The notes: generated by a model from the letters alone, not told the origin. A stretch of 64,000 nucleotides of DNA from Anadara kagoshimensis (GCA_021292105.1 CM037868.1:37632763-37696762), one strand, 5' to 3'; positions 55,001 through 61,035 are shown, counted from the first letter of the stretch. Numbers and translations: made by a program.

Positions 55001-57649
55001 GGTAGTGGCTGTTCTTTCGCCAAGCACTCGGGAATTACGAAATGATGAGAACTTAAAAGAAACGAGGTCCCGTGTCTTGGTAGGCTTGGCACGCTAAAGA
55101 ACCCTGCTGTTTAATGTCATAAGCGCAACGCACAGGCAAAATTTGCACCTTCGCCTATAGCTGGCGACATCTCGATATAAGTGAAATATTCTTAACTGGG
55201 ACGTTAAACACCATTACTCACTCACTCACTCAAATACGGAATTAAGACAAAGCAGTATTATAACAAGATCCTTCCTTAGACTCTAACAGTGAAATGTTTC
55301 CATTTTTTTCATTTTCCTGGTTTTTGAGGGTGTCTCAAGACGGTAATTAACGGATACACTGCCATCCATACATTAATACACATGTTTAAAACCAGTCATA
55401 TCGTTATACTGAATATTTTGATACATTTAAAGTGTTGGAAACATGATTCTGCTGAAACTGAATGTCTTTCAGCTAAAATTTTGTCTTCTTTTTTGAAAAA
55501 AAAAAAAAAATATTTTCCCACATTTTTACATTTTCTCCTAAAATAAAAATCCAAAATTGTTATTCTTCCAAGACAAACTAGTACACACTACCATCTATTA
55601 ATAACTTTACATAGGTTTTTATTGTAATTTATAATTTAATTAAATTAATAATTTATATATATTTTATTTCAGTCATAGATTTGAAATAATGAAGTTTTTT
55701 TGAAAATGTTTTTTTTTTTTCAAAAATGTTCAATCTTTAACAATAGGCCTAGTTTTTAAGATATATAATAATTATGGATGTCAGTGTTTATAAAATGAAA
55801 ACGATTGAAGGGTTCTAAAAATAAGCAATCATTAAAACATGAGATTCTTTCTGTTGATGGATTTATTCCCCTTCAAGCTGGGAGTTTGAGTCCCGCTTAA
55901 ACCACATGTGGGAAAGTGAATTTTCCTTGTCGTTGGCCTTTATTGATTCACTTGGTATCATTATAATGGACTGGGGGAGTGGTACCTTATCTTTGACGGC
56001 GAACTGACTGAGGTAGCACGTTAAAGTCACCCTGAGTGTGCGCTAGTACAAGGCAGACTATACAACACACTCGCACTTCACATGCATACACAAAAATTGT
56101 TCATAGATTAATCCATAAAGAGTTCTCGTCGCAAATAGCTAAAAAATTGCTGATGCGACATTAAGCAACATTCAACAAACTAACCAAATGCCCTTCAAGC
56201 TACTATAACATCAGGACCCCGTTGTTCTATACTCTGTAACTGTAAATATTTCGTTATGGAATATTTAAAGCATCGTTTGAAATACAATGTTTCTCTTGCG
56301 GAAAGATAAATTAATACAAACAGAAGTCACCTCTAAATGCAAATTGTAAGTATATGAACTTATGTTTTAACAATTTATTATTTAAGACACAAAATTAAAG
56401 CTAACAGAAAATTGAACAACTGGGTCTAGATCGTGAAGAATATGTATCAAGGCGTACTACGTAATATGATAATGTACTGTATTCGATGTAATTATTAATT
56501 TTCGTGGTGTACTAATTTTAGTTGTTTTCTTTGTCACCCTGGTCCACGAAATTACATGTTACAAAATGTCATGTATAATAATAATAACATCATTTAAAAT
56601 TTAACCGCCACGAATCAATAACCCAACAAAAAGACAAAGTTCTAAGAACCACGAAAATTGAACACCACGAAAATATAAATTTGTTCTACTGGAAGGGATC
56701 AAATAATTTAAAATAAATGCCAAAATATTTTACCGCTTATGATTTCACTCACGAAATTTCAACACCGCGAAAAAATTTTTTTCCACAAGAATGGAAAAAA
56801 TAGTTTAAAATAAATCCCAACATATATCTACCACACCTGTCTAAGAAACATAACAATTGAATACCATAAAACAAAATTCTTCTACGGAAAAGGATAAAAT
56901 AATTAAAATAAAACCAAAATTCTAAAACACTAATAATAAAAGATAATAACAGATGATATTTACTAATGCACTGTACATGTCCGTCCCCACTAAATCCTTG
57001 CTTACAATAACACACACCATCTTTACATAATGAATGTTCTACACAAACCGAACACAGATCTGGAACAACTGAAAAACAGAGAGTACAGTATTATATGTTC
57101 TATAGCCGTCATCAGAGTATTGTTAATAAGTTTGATGTGTCCAGGATTTTCCTGGATATAGTTCCATGTTCCTTTCACTCAATTTGAAATATTTTGAAAT
57201 TTTGAAAGTGGTGGGTTTAGCTATCTAAACAGGAGGTGCTTACCATTCCGGAGCACCCGATCTTACTTCCTTTCCTGGAAAATTATATATTTAACCTAAG
57301 TTAACAAGTTTTTACTTTTTCTGGATTGAGATTTGGACATGGATAAGTATGTTTATTTTTTTATATGGATTCTTTTAGTTTTAGATATCTACGTCTGGTC
57401 TACCCGTTTTTATTGATTGATTGAAAATGGTTTTACATCAAAGTCAAAAAGTCCCTACGATATATGCTCTGATGTCATAAAATTCTTTTAGAGGCGCGTT
57501 TTACCTAATTTATCAGCCTGAAAACTTTTACTTTGCTTTGAATTTAGACATGAATTGGTATGTTTGATTGTTGATGATTACTTACATATTCCTTCGCTAT
57601 GGCACGTGTTTACAAAAACAAATATCCAAAACAGAGAAAGTAATCCCAT
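25931..57649 (-). CDS. Giant multi-EGF-like secreted protein locus, about 31 coding exons
   Basis: Proposed transcript: signal-peptide exon (57586-57649), EGF-like exon (56964-57068), 28 module exons (M1-M28), and a terminal exon with TAA at 25931-25933. All internal introns are phase 1, so any module can be skipped or repeated without a frameshift. If all modules are used, the protein is about 1,000 residues. The typical module reads C-C-x2-C-x5-C-x4..6-C-x-C-x2-C-x7..9-C, eight cysteines, often starting AIPCCGKC and ending GDPY.GC. It looks like an EGF-like fold (CxC and the GDPYxGC end as in Dumpy-type EGF repeats) with two added cysteines. A 1.5-kb exon (52759-54293) with its own stop lies between the EGF exon and M1. 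So either it is an alternative last exon, or M1-M28 belong to a second gene whose start I did not find. No TM segment seen; expected extracellular. Confidence 0.7.
26660..26840 (-). repeat. R3 repeat copy, reversed
   Basis: CACGTGAAGTATTTCCTTCG, TTTGGTCCAAGCACTACTGA and ACGACCGTCTAGT: the R3 sequence reversed, ending in ACTGGTATAATATT. Confidence 0.8.
26847..26936 (-). CDS. Module M28 (six-Cys EGF-like)
   Basis: 90 nt, phase 1-1. Reads LVCGQHAQC, ECVCDPGC, SGDPYQGC. Lacks the CC start and has DPGC in place of KxCY, like M1. The two bracket the eight-Cys modules. Confidence 0.8.
27540..28257 (+). repeat. R2 element with expanded 49-bp core
   Basis: The R2 body (GATGTCCCACAGTTTCATG, CTTACCCTTCCGGAGCACCG) leads into about ten 49-bp units (TTTGGGATTGTGATTTGGACA). 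It stops about 15 bp short of the donor of module M27. Confidence 0.85.
28272..28370 (-). CDS. Module M27
   Basis: 99 nt, phase 1-1. LPCCGKCKENEAC, KCECQPCYKKHNGKC. Eight cysteines; the 'KENE' short-loop class found in M16-M23. Confidence 0.85.
28385..28565 (-). mobile_element. Second tRNA-derived SINE type (fragment)
   Basis: On the minus strand: TAGATAGCTCAATTGGTAAA (A box) and CCGGGTTCAATCCCCGGGCA (B box region). The acceptor-stem halves do not pair, so it is not an intact tRNA gene. Different from R1. Confidence 0.65.
29166..29270 (-). CDS. Module M26
   Basis: 105 nt, phase 1-1. EIPCCNKCSENAMC, ECKCNQCFGGDPSIGC. Eight cysteines, GDPx class. Confidence 0.87.
29330..29790 (-). mobile_element. 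R1 SINE, reversed, with R2 fragment inserted
   Basis: The SINE runs from GGGTTTTTGCGTCCAAGTCA to ACCAACTGAGCTACCATAGTA. Between CAGTCGCTATCTATTTG and AAGTTCTTGGTCAGACCC, about 80 bp of R2 is inserted (29619-29697, CTGGATTGTGATTCGGACAT). Confidence 0.8.
29969..29996. repeat. (AAT)n microsatellite
   Basis: Nine or so AAT units followed by TATTATTATC. Confidence 0.9.
30029..30133 (-). CDS. Module M25
   Basis: 105 nt, phase 1-1. IPCCGKCERNAEC, TCQCKPCYEGDPYVGC. Eight cysteines, GDPY class. Confidence 0.87.
30515..30619 (-). CDS. Module M24
   Basis: 105 nt, phase 1-1. VPCCGKCVDNAFC, RCECKECYKGRGYKEC. Eight cysteines; first loop as in the GDPY class but GRGY in the last loop. Confidence 0.87.
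30672..30862. repeat. R5 element copy
   Basis: ATACAGTCAAATATATCTAT at the left and AGATCTGACTGAAT at the right; AAGGCCACTTAAGG and ACTGGCCTTTAAAAGCA inside. Confidence 0.65.
31066..31167 (-). CDS. Module M23
   Basis: 102 nt, phase 1-1. IPCCNKCQRNEKC, VCVCEKCHERNLYGVC. Member of the alternating 'LYGVC' type with M17 and M21. Confidence 0.87.
31353..31560. repeat. Imperfect foldback
   Basis: ACAAAGTATAATGGACTGTC and its mirror GACAGCCAGTTATACTTTGT, with further mirrored TTATTT / CTTTATG parts outside. Lies between M22 and M23. Confidence 0.6.
31809..31907 (-). CDS. Module M22
   Basis: 99 nt, phase 1-1. IPCCDKCKENEIC, ECKCKPCFYKSGYRC. Short-loop type. Confidence 0.87.
32738..32839 (-). CDS. 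Module M21
   Basis: 102 nt, phase 1-1. IPCCGKCGEYEDC, VCVCQKCYRRDYLGVC. 'LGVC' type. The acceptor (TTTTTTCAAAAAG) is poor compared with its neighbours. Confidence 0.83.
33298..33582. repeat. R5 element, compound copy
   Basis: ACAGTCCAACCTGCCTTAAAG occurs twice 50 bp apart, with partial internal duplication of AAGGCCACCTCTATATAAGG. The right end is TACAAGCTTGACTGTATG. Confidence 0.75.
33586..33780 (-). repeat. R2 copy, reversed
   Basis: CAATCCATGTCCAAATCACAA, ACCAGGAAAG and GGTGCTCTGGAAGG: one core unit and part of the body. Confidence 0.75.
33807..33905 (-). CDS. Module M20
   Basis: 99 nt, phase 1-1. IPCCGKCKDTEVC, QCQCKECYERKGRSC. Short-loop ERKG type. Confidence 0.87.
34442..34546 (-). 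CDS. Module M19
   Basis: 105 nt, phase 1-1. IPCCGKCNDKEIC, QCVCKDCYERDPSDGQC. Longest last loop (9 residues). Confidence 0.87.
34560..35470. other. Intron, no other feature recognised
   Basis: A 95-codon minus frame at 35095-35382 and a charged plus-strand frame (35205-35335) have no recognisable family or splice support. Confidence 0.5.
35478..35576 (-). CDS. Module M18
   Basis: 99 nt, phase 1-1. IPCCDKCKENEVC, TCECRNCFERKGSTC. Short-loop ERKG type. Confidence 0.87.
36125..36175 (-). pseudogene. Relic of a module exon
   Basis: The minus strand reads CYERDPY then a stop, followed by TATGT where a donor GTATGT would be expected. The upstream half of the module is gone. Lies between M17 and M18. 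Confidence 0.55.
36253..36355 (-). pseudogene. Module M17, frameshifted by one base
   Basis: 103 nt instead of 102; acceptor and donor are intact. It starts IPCCGKCKENEVC and ends CVCDKCYEADLYGVC, but one extra T after EVC puts the two halves in different frames and brings in a stop. If spliced in, it would end the protein early; if skipped, the frame is kept. An assembly error is possible. Confidence 0.75.
36490..37190. other. Intron, nothing recognised
   Basis: AT-rich sequence between M16 and M17 without coding or clear repeat signal. Confidence 0.5.
37198..37296 (-). CDS. Module M16
   Basis: 99 nt, phase 1-1. TPCCGKCKKNEVC, ECKCKTCYEKRGWSC. Short-loop type. Confidence 0.87.
37655..37860 (-). 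repeat. R2 copy, reversed
   Basis: CTAATCCATATCCGAATCACA, CACCAGGGAAGTGAGGCC and GGTAAGCACCTTCTGTTTAG. Confidence 0.8.
37897..38001 (-). CDS. Module M15
   Basis: 105 nt, phase 1-1. IPCCNKCGTNGEC, HCQCKKCFEGDGYVAC. Eight cysteines. Confidence 0.87.
38010..38620. repeat. Intron with degenerate tandem repeat
   Basis: From about 38200 units of 50-70 bp recur: ATGATTTC.GAAG.TC, TGACC, ATTACCTATAATTC and GTGGTAAT.. Strongly diverged. Confidence 0.5.
38629..38736 (-). CDS. Module M14
   Basis: 108 nt, phase 1-1. KPCCGSCGRNAYC, NCTCKECYEGDPKKGC. Eight cysteines, six residues between C4 and C5. Confidence 0.87.
39290..39395 (-). repeat. R2 fragment, reversed
   Basis: CAAATCACAGTCCCAAAACAA, TCCACCAGGAGACTGAGGCC. 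It abuts the 69-bp array. Confidence 0.7.
39405..39975 (-). repeat. 69-bp tandem array copying the M13 exon end and its splice donor
   Basis: About eight units, each with 43 bp matching the last 43 bp of exon M13 (CNKCFTGDP..GCT) and 26 bp matching the start of the following intron (GTAAGTAA). The array directly continues from the real M13 donor. 69 is a multiple of 3, so long frames open on both strands; none matches a known protein. Read through the true donor, the module frame meets TAA at once. Confidence 0.92.
39964..40065 (-). CDS. Module M13
   Basis: 102 nt, phase 1-1. IPCCNKCGVNSYC, KCKCNKCFTGDPIMGC. Its last 43 bases seed the adjacent 69-bp array. Confidence 0.88.
40080..40940. other. 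Intron, nothing recognised
   Basis: AT-rich, no repeat family match and no coding signal seen. Confidence 0.45.
40950..41054 (-). CDS. Module M12
   Basis: 105 nt, phase 1-1. IPCCGICGKNAYC, NCRCKECYDGDPYTNC. Eight cysteines. Confidence 0.87.
41060..41710. other. Intron with degenerate duplication
   Basis: TGACG.CAT.AC, ATTCTGAG / CAATAAGG and CAGACTCCGCAG-like segments echo the M12 flank twice. Otherwise AT-rich without coding signal. Confidence 0.4.
41716..41820 (-). CDS. Module M11
   Basis: 105 nt, phase 1-1. IPCCNKCGENAFC, TCQCKECFKGNPKKGC. Eight cysteines. Confidence 0.87.
42249..42353 (-). CDS. Module M10
   Basis: 105 nt, phase 1-1. IKCCGKCGKNAFC, HCECKSCFEGNYFKEC. Eight cysteines; IKCC replaces IPCC. 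Confidence 0.87.
42668..42985 (+). repeat. R2 element, near full-length single-core copy
   Basis: Begins GGATATTGCAAGCCTAGGCT, then GTTTTATGGCCGTCATCACA, TTGTTGATAAGTTTGATGTC, GAGCACCCGGCCTCACTTCC and one core unit. Best reference copy in the window. No protein coded. Confidence 0.85.
43035..43085. repeat. (AAT)n microsatellite
   Basis: About ten AAT units followed by AT-rich sequence. Confidence 0.9.
43528..43632 (-). CDS. Module M9
   Basis: 105 nt, phase 1-1. IPCCGKCTKNAEC, QCRCKKCYSGDPYKRC. Eight cysteines. Confidence 0.87.
43890..43975 (-). repeat. R3 repeat copy, reversed
   Basis: CAAGCACTATTGATGAGGAA, GAAACGACCGTCTAGTGCTG and ACTGGTATAATATGTAATT. Confidence 0.75.
43980..44150 (+). 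repeat. R2 copy
   Basis: ATATTGCACGCCTGAAG, GCTTACCCTTCATCC, GGAAGTTCACGTGTCTCGC, then one core unit. Confidence 0.75.
44229..44330 (-). CDS. Module M8
   Basis: 102 nt, phase 1-1. IPCCGKCGRNAIC, KCQCRKCFIGDPQKEC. Eight cysteines. Confidence 0.87.
44420..45305. repeat. Two tandem copies of a long-TIR element
   Basis: CGAGACTGAGATCAACCAGT at 44465 is mirrored by CCGGTTGATCTCAGTCGAGG at 44834, with about 100 bp of inverted ends in the first copy. From 44880 the left end and interior (AAAACACGTACCCTCATGG, TGACGTCAAGCGCAATGATC) repeat in direct order, truncated at the right. Confidence 0.8.
45318..45430. repeat. Tandem pair of small hairpins
   Basis: AAATCTAGCACTGGTGTGCG and TTTTTCTGTCCGAGGTAC occur twice, about 56 bp apart; each unit is itself self-complementary (AGAAAAATCT / AGATTTTTCT). 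Confidence 0.85.
45902..46009 (-). CDS. Module M7
   Basis: 108 nt, phase 1-1. KPCCGRCGPNTVC, ECLCKKCYAGNPYYGC. Eight cysteines. Confidence 0.88.
46282..46386 (-). CDS. Module M6
   Basis: 105 nt, phase 1-1. EKCCGLCKVNSHC, TCECNQCFEGDPYKGC. Eight cysteines. Confidence 0.87.
46765..46975 (+). repeat. R2 copy with three core units
   Basis: CACTTCCCTGGTAGAAGTTC followed by three units containing TATTCGGACATGGATTAGTA. Confidence 0.85.
47066..47167 (-). CDS. Module M5
   Basis: 102 nt, phase 1-1. IPCCGKCGENAFC, RCSCKNCYKGDPYERC. The most typical module. Confidence 0.88.
47270..47525 (-). mobile_element. R1 SINE, reversed, degraded
   Basis: CAGTGCAATGTGCAAGAAGG, GTGACTTTCATTTCTAAATG and CACTCTACCAAATGTAGCTG. 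Confidence 0.75.
47642..47746 (-). CDS. Module M4
   Basis: 105 nt, phase 1-1. IPCCRRCQENSVC, VCKCKDCFEGNPMRGC. Eight cysteines. Confidence 0.87.
47760..48540. other. Intron, nothing recognised
   Basis: AT-rich. A 65-codon plus frame at 48079-48276 has no family features. Confidence 0.45.
48544..48647 (-). pseudogene. Module M3, frameshifted by two bases
   Basis: 104 nt instead of 102; both splice sites look fine. It starts KPCCGKCANNSVC and ends RCVCKNCFHGDPYKGC, but a duplicated dinucleotide (GT) in between shifts the frame. Skipping it keeps the frame of the transcript. An assembly error cannot be excluded. Confidence 0.75.
48728..48900. repeat. R2 left ends in inverted orientation (foldback)
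   Basis: GGGATATTGCGAGCCTAGGC to AATAAGTATGAT is mirrored by ATCATACTTATCAACAATAT to GGCAATACCC; arms about 75 bp. Two R2 left halves head to head. Confidence 0.85.
48900..49303 (-). repeat. 42-bp degenerate tandem array seeded by the M2 exon end
   Basis: About nine units of ACTTACGGAAACATCCGAATAAAGGG with a GATCTTAC spacer. The last unit is the M2 exon end and its donor (minus strand: NPLFGCF then GTAAGT). The pattern repeats what is seen at M13, with an unrelated unit length. Confidence 0.8.
49306..49407 (-). CDS. Module M2
   Basis: 102 nt, phase 1-1. NPCTGKCGRNAYC, TCYCKHCYDGNPLFGC. The second Cys of the CC pair is Thr, so seven cysteines plus an unpaired partner. Confidence 0.87.
49790..50062 (-). 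repeat. R2 copy (reversed) followed by R5 copy
   Basis: R2: AATCCAGAAGCAAAGTAAAA, CAGGGAAGTGAGGCCAGGTG (49790-49945). R5: AGGAGGCCTTTACATAGAGA to AAGGCAGGTTCGACTGAATT (49935-50062). Confidence 0.75.
50065..50825. other. Intron, nothing recognised
   Basis: AT-rich with no gene or repeat family match seen. Confidence 0.45.
50834..50944 (-). CDS. Module M1 (seven-Cys EGF-like)
   Basis: 111 nt, phase 1-1. EEDDNCGGRCQHNSHC, LCVCDPGCRGDPYKGC. It has DPGC like M28. A better pyrimidine tract ends at 50975 (GGTTCTTTTAG), and using it would add about ten in-frame residues (up to 50974). Confidence 0.82.
51030..51140 (+). repeat. R3 repeat copy, degraded
   Basis: GCAGCTTTAGACGACCGATTC, TTTTTCATAAGTGATATTTG. 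Confidence 0.6.
51885..52225 (+). repeat. R2 pieces in rearranged order
   Basis: The right half (CGGGTGTACTAGCTAAACAG, one core unit) precedes a left-half piece (ATCTCACTATTTTTGATAAA, TTGACGTCTCGTGGTTCCAT). Confidence 0.6.
52254..52259 (-). promoter_or_regulatory. Possible poly(A) signal for the Trp-repeat isoform
   Basis: AATAAA on the minus strand, 500 bp past the stop at 52759; another lies at 52483-52488. Supports the 1.5-kb exon being a true last exon, weakly. Confidence 0.35.
52440..52750 (-). repeat. Two degraded tandem copies of the 3' end of the Trp-repeat exon
   Basis: Plus-strand TAATTTTATTGTCGGAGAAAA (52480), AAAATTATTGTCGGAGAAAAC (52635) and the real exon end with AAAATTATTATTGTCAAAGT (52815) align. 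On the minus strand the first copy still reads FGEDKMP, matching FGEEERMP in the exon. Confidence 0.7.
52759..54293 (-). CDS. Large exon: Trp-motif repeat protein end (about 511 aa)
   Basis: Acceptor TTCGTTTTAG before 54293, phase 1, joining in frame to the EGF exon; stop at 52759. With the two upstream exons this gives about 567 aa. The ATG at 54213 is internal. The sequence has no cysteine and is rich in Ser, Asn, Asp, Gln, Pro, Tyr and Trp. It carries seven or eight spaced copies of KPFxYHSMWPSED-like motifs (near ORF residues 147, 174, 235, 288, 316, 356, 391). The motif is acidic and aromatic. I do not recognise the family; low complexity and the signal peptide suggest an extracellular matrix, shell or adhesive protein. 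Confidence 0.82.
54505..54620 (-). repeat. R2 fragment, reversed
   Basis: AACTTTGAAACTGATAAAGT, GCCTGGTAAGTGAGGCCGGG. Confidence 0.7.
54907..55236 (+). mobile_element. R1 SINE, full-length, 9-bp target duplication
   Basis: From CCACTGCGGTAGCTCATTTG through GGGTTCGAACCCCGGCCGGG to GGGACGTTAAACACCATTAC and a (CTCA)n tail. CGGAATTAA flanks both ends (54898-54906, 55237-55245). Best copy in the window. Confidence 0.95.
55250..55875. other. Intron 2, nothing coding
   Basis: AT-rich, with A and T runs near 55497 and 55714. Confidence 0.45.
55878..56190 (-). repeat. R6 repeat copy, reversed
   Basis: TATTATAATGGACTGGGGGAG-like start, GTGTGCGCTAGTACAAGGCA, and CGACATTAAGCAACATTCAA at the far end. 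Long enough to define the family together with 7384-7665. Confidence 0.8.
56490..56785. repeat. Foldback built on CACGAAAAT motifs
   Basis: AATTTTCGTGGTGTACTAAT and ACCACGAAAATTGAACACC are mirrored with about 120 bp between; further CACGAAATTTCAACACCGCG copies follow. Confidence 0.65.
56964..57068 (-). CDS. EGF-like exon near the start of the giant locus
   Basis: 105 nt, phase 1-1, acceptor CTGTTTTTCAG, donor GTAAAT. Reads PDLCSVCVEHSLC, VCYCKQGFSGDGHVQC: a standard six-Cys EGF-like domain, related to M1 and M28. It follows the signal-peptide exon. Confidence 0.85.
57095..57570 (+). repeat. R2 copy and a second core fragment
   Basis: GCCGTCATCAGAGTATTGTT, AGGAGGTGCTTACCATTCCG, then a core unit. 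A partial second core is at 57505-57570. In intron 1. Confidence 0.8.
57586..57649 (-). CDS. Signal-peptide exon of the giant locus
   Basis: ATG at 57647-57649 opens MGLLSLFWIFVFVNTCHSEG, a clear signal peptide. Phase 1 donor GTAAGTAA. The 64-nt exon has only weak sequence before the ATG, and no TATA box was identified. Confidence 0.78.
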
Positions 57650-58069
57650 GTTGAATCTACATCTAACAAAGTGAAATGTAACGCCTGCCAGATACAGAGG
57701 TAAAAGTCTTAATCTAATACCATGATTATTCATTAGTTGTGTTATGAATATTCATGAGCTGTGCCACATGTTCAACGTTTTATTTTGTTTTTTATTCATT
57801 TTATTTACGGGGCTATAAATTAGGAATAAAAAGGTTTATATTGAATTTAAACTAACAAACACTTAAGACTTGACACTTTAAACGATTCCGGTTTTTTTTG
57901 TCGTTAATCCGATTTGTGCAATATACTTAATCTCGAAGGCACGTTACTATGACAATAAAAATTTACGTTACTACGTTACACTGGTCAATTTAGTTGTACA
58001 CGTGAAATTCAAACAGGGAAATCAGGTCGGACGCTGATGGTTCACAGGTAGTAATTTTACTGCCAAAAA

Positions 58070-58290
58070 TTGATTTGGTAATTACATATTATACCAGTTT
58101 TACTTTACAGCACAAACGGCCGTTTCGGAATACATTTCCTCATCAGTAGTGCTTGGACATAAAGTGTGAAACCAAAATTATTTCTCCAAGATGTCGAAAA
58201 AGAAACCCAAAGGACCAAAATATATTTTTCGAAATTAAGCTAGGTAAATACTTTGCATGAGGGAATATACCTTAGTTTTTGAGAAAATTC
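58070..58290 (+). repeat. R3 repeat copy
   Basis: ATTACATATTATACCAGTTT, GGCCGTTTCGGAATACATTT and GCATGAGGGAATATACCTTA. Confidence 0.85.
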
Positions 58291-58429
58291 AGATTTTAAC
58301 TAGCAACAAATTTAGACAATAGTATATTTCTAATACAAAATTATTGTGTACTGAGTTTGCGATATCCTCGGGGAAGAATCCACCAGCAGAGATACAGGCT
58401 CAGTGTTTAAATGTCATACTATGAAAAGA

Positions 58430-58600
58430 ATAGATAAACGCATATTGTAAATGTCCAGTGATGTGGTTAAAGTAGATCACTATTTATAAGCCCCGACTTT
58501 AGACTGAGTAACTGCATGTCGTTATAACACTATTGGTACCAATGAACATAAGTTCCGTACCGTAGACGGGTATTGGAGTAAATGCCATGTAAGCCCAGAT
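58430..58600 (-). repeat. Reversed relative of the 6120-6600 tandem repeat
   Basis: AAATGTCCAGTGATGTGGTT and TATTGGAGTAAATGCCATGT match the reversed units. Confidence 0.6.
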
Positions 58601-58639
58601 ACAATATCTAGTATTGAATATGGATTCTGGCTATTCTAT

Positions 58640-58990
58640 CACGCATCATACGAATTCCAAACAAAAATATGCTGAAGAAACCGTCAACAAAATGCTATAG
58701 ATTTTGTTAGACAACATATTTCTTGTTTGGTAAATAAATATAAATTTCAAACAAACAATTGGTATACCAATGGGCACAAAATGTCCACAATTGCCTGCTT
58801 TATACGTTTAAAGCATTTATGCAGAACCTTGTTTAAACTGGAGAACAGATTGTCGCAAAATCATTCAACAACGCATACAGATATATGTATATAGATGACG
58901 TTTTATCTACTAAAAAGCCTATAGTTGGAGATAGTGTGATTGTCATCTGTCCCAAAGTACTTGAAGTAAAAACGACCAATTCTTCAAGTT
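58640..58990 (+). mobile_element. Fossil reverse transcriptase fragment (Penelope-like or similar)
   Basis: Short stretches recall the RT blocks around IPMGT and the YIDDV catalytic region. Broken, with several breaks, and only a few hundred bases long; old. Family assignment is tentative. Confidence 0.5.
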
Positions 58991-59349
58991 CTGCTTCATG
59001 TTAAGACGTATATATCTCAATTATTATATAAATTTCTATATTGACGTAAAATTTTAACAGTCGATTCCTAAATATTTTTTGCTAAATATTTTTCGCTGAC
59101 AAAATATAATTCTAATATAAAAAGTGACGAATATCTGCCAAAGCAAAAAAGTTTATTAAAATAAAAATTAATATGCATAATATTCCTGTAAAATCACAGA
59201 TTTAACTTAACAAAAATCAATTATCATTTGTAGTATATATAAGGCAGAATGATAGCAAATAACAAATAAATGAATGATTAAAGTGTGACGATATCAAAGA
59301 CACAATACATATAACATTTCAGCTAATTATTTGACCTCTTAATAGGTTG

Positions 59350-59432
59350 GTTACAATTCCTTGTTTTTCAATATTTCATATAACTGTTTACAATTCCTTG
59401 TTTTTCAATATTTCATATAACTGTTTACTTGA
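59350..59432. repeat. 42-bp tandem duplication
   Basis: CAATTCCTTGTTTTTCAATA and TTTCATATAACTGTTTAC occur twice in a row. Confidence 0.9.
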
Positions 59433-59434
59433 AT

Positions 59435-59700
59435 TTCGTTTCTGATAATATTTCCCTTTATTACCCAATATTAATTCCCGTTTATTTCTCTTGATTTCTT
59501 ATATCTCTGGTGTTTTTCTACATTTATTTCCATCGATTTCAAACAGTTACTTCCCTTGAATTCCATCATTAAGTTCCCAATATTTAATTTCGTTCTTTTC
59601 TAATATTGTTTAACTTGGTTTTCCTGGATTTTTCTTTATTTCGGATATTTAATATTTACTTCCCTTTATTTCCGATATTAATTTTCCTTCATTCCCTATA
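59435..59700. repeat. Degenerate TTCCCTTGATTTC-type tandem repeat
   Basis: About ten diverged 20-25 bp units, related to the cleaner array at 61562-61660. Confidence 0.65.
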
Positions 59701-60314
59701 GTTATACAACTTACATATTACTTAAACATTCAGAGGCAATGAAATTGCAAAGTCCTGTGTGGATATCATAGATTAAAAAGATATAATAACCTTTAGCCTC
59801 ATCTACTGTTTTTATATATTTAAAATATATAGAGATATAACAAAAAATCACTATACACCTGTATAATTAAGCCTATATATATAATAACTTTTTTTTTTTA
59901 AATTGACCCGTTTTTACAATCTGAGGTTTTCCAAAAGTTAGGAGAATTGTGAAAATCCTGGTCATGGCACCAAAATACTTCACAGATATCTATGTTTGTC
60001 TCATTTTTTATATAACCAACAGACTTTTCTCTGATATTTGATGGAAATAGATTAAAAAAGAAAACCTAATACTAAAATATTATCTCTTTTTTTCCATTTC
60101 ATGGAAACTATACATAATAAATTTTCAAGTTTAAAAGAAACTTCACCAGATTATTCTAAAAATTCTAAATTTCATCTAAAACTCTTTAAATGTTTACAAA
60201 TTCTAACAACAACCACCACAGCTATGTAATCACAACATTTAGAATTTATACAACACGAACATGGGCCTTTTCGCTCACCTGAATTATCTCTCTTTTAGTA
60301 TTTAATTGAGTTCT

Positions 60315-60470
60315 TGGAAAAAAAAACCTAATGTGGCCTCAGATTTCAGATATCTCTTGATGGGGCCTCACATTTCAGATTTCTCCTTATGGGACCACAG
60401 ATTTCAGATATCTCTTGATGGGGCCTCACATTTCAGATTTCTCCTTATGGGACCTCATAATCGAGATTTA
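60315..60470. repeat. 62-bp tandem repeat of two half-units
   Basis: TGATGGGGCCTCACATTTCAG and TTTCTCCTTATGGGACC alternate about 2.5 times. Confidence 0.9.
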
Positions 60471-60769
60471 AAGAATAATGAATAATTGTACTAAGGATGA
60501 TGAATATATAATTCATAATAATGTCTATCTATTGTATCACTTGTCATTTATGATTTTTTAAACAATCTAAATGACCCTTCTATGGCTTCTCTATTAGGAA
60601 GCCTAAAAGTTTTCACTTGCTTCTTGTATTTACATTAAGCTTGATACATTATGTTTGAAAATAAGCAAAGTTGCACAACATTACTATTTGACAATTACAT
60701 TTTTCTGCACACATGTACATGTTTATATATATAAGTCAATATATACACAATTAAAACATACTTCCTTCA

Positions 60770-60801
<32 letters not shown>

Positions 60802-60807
60802 TATATA

Positions 60808-60992
60808 CAGTAAAACCTTGATTCATCGGCACCATTTGTTCAGTCAAATTCTGGCTTTATAAAGGGGTTTGGCGATAAATTGGGGGAGGTGGATAAAAAA
60901 AACTTAAACAAAATGGACTTTGGGACTTCAAAATAGTTTGGCGTTAAGCGAGGTGGTAAAGTTATTGAGGGCATTATAACAAGGTTTTACTG
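60808..60992. mobile_element. 185-bp mariner-like MITE
   Basis: Perfect inverted ends CAGTAAAACCTTG and CAAGGTTTTACTG are bounded by TA on each side, within (TA)n blocks. TA duplication and CAGT ends point to Tc1/mariner or pogo type. No transposase. Confidence 0.88.
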
Positions 60993-61025
<33 letters not shown>

Positions 61026-61035
61026 TATATATATA

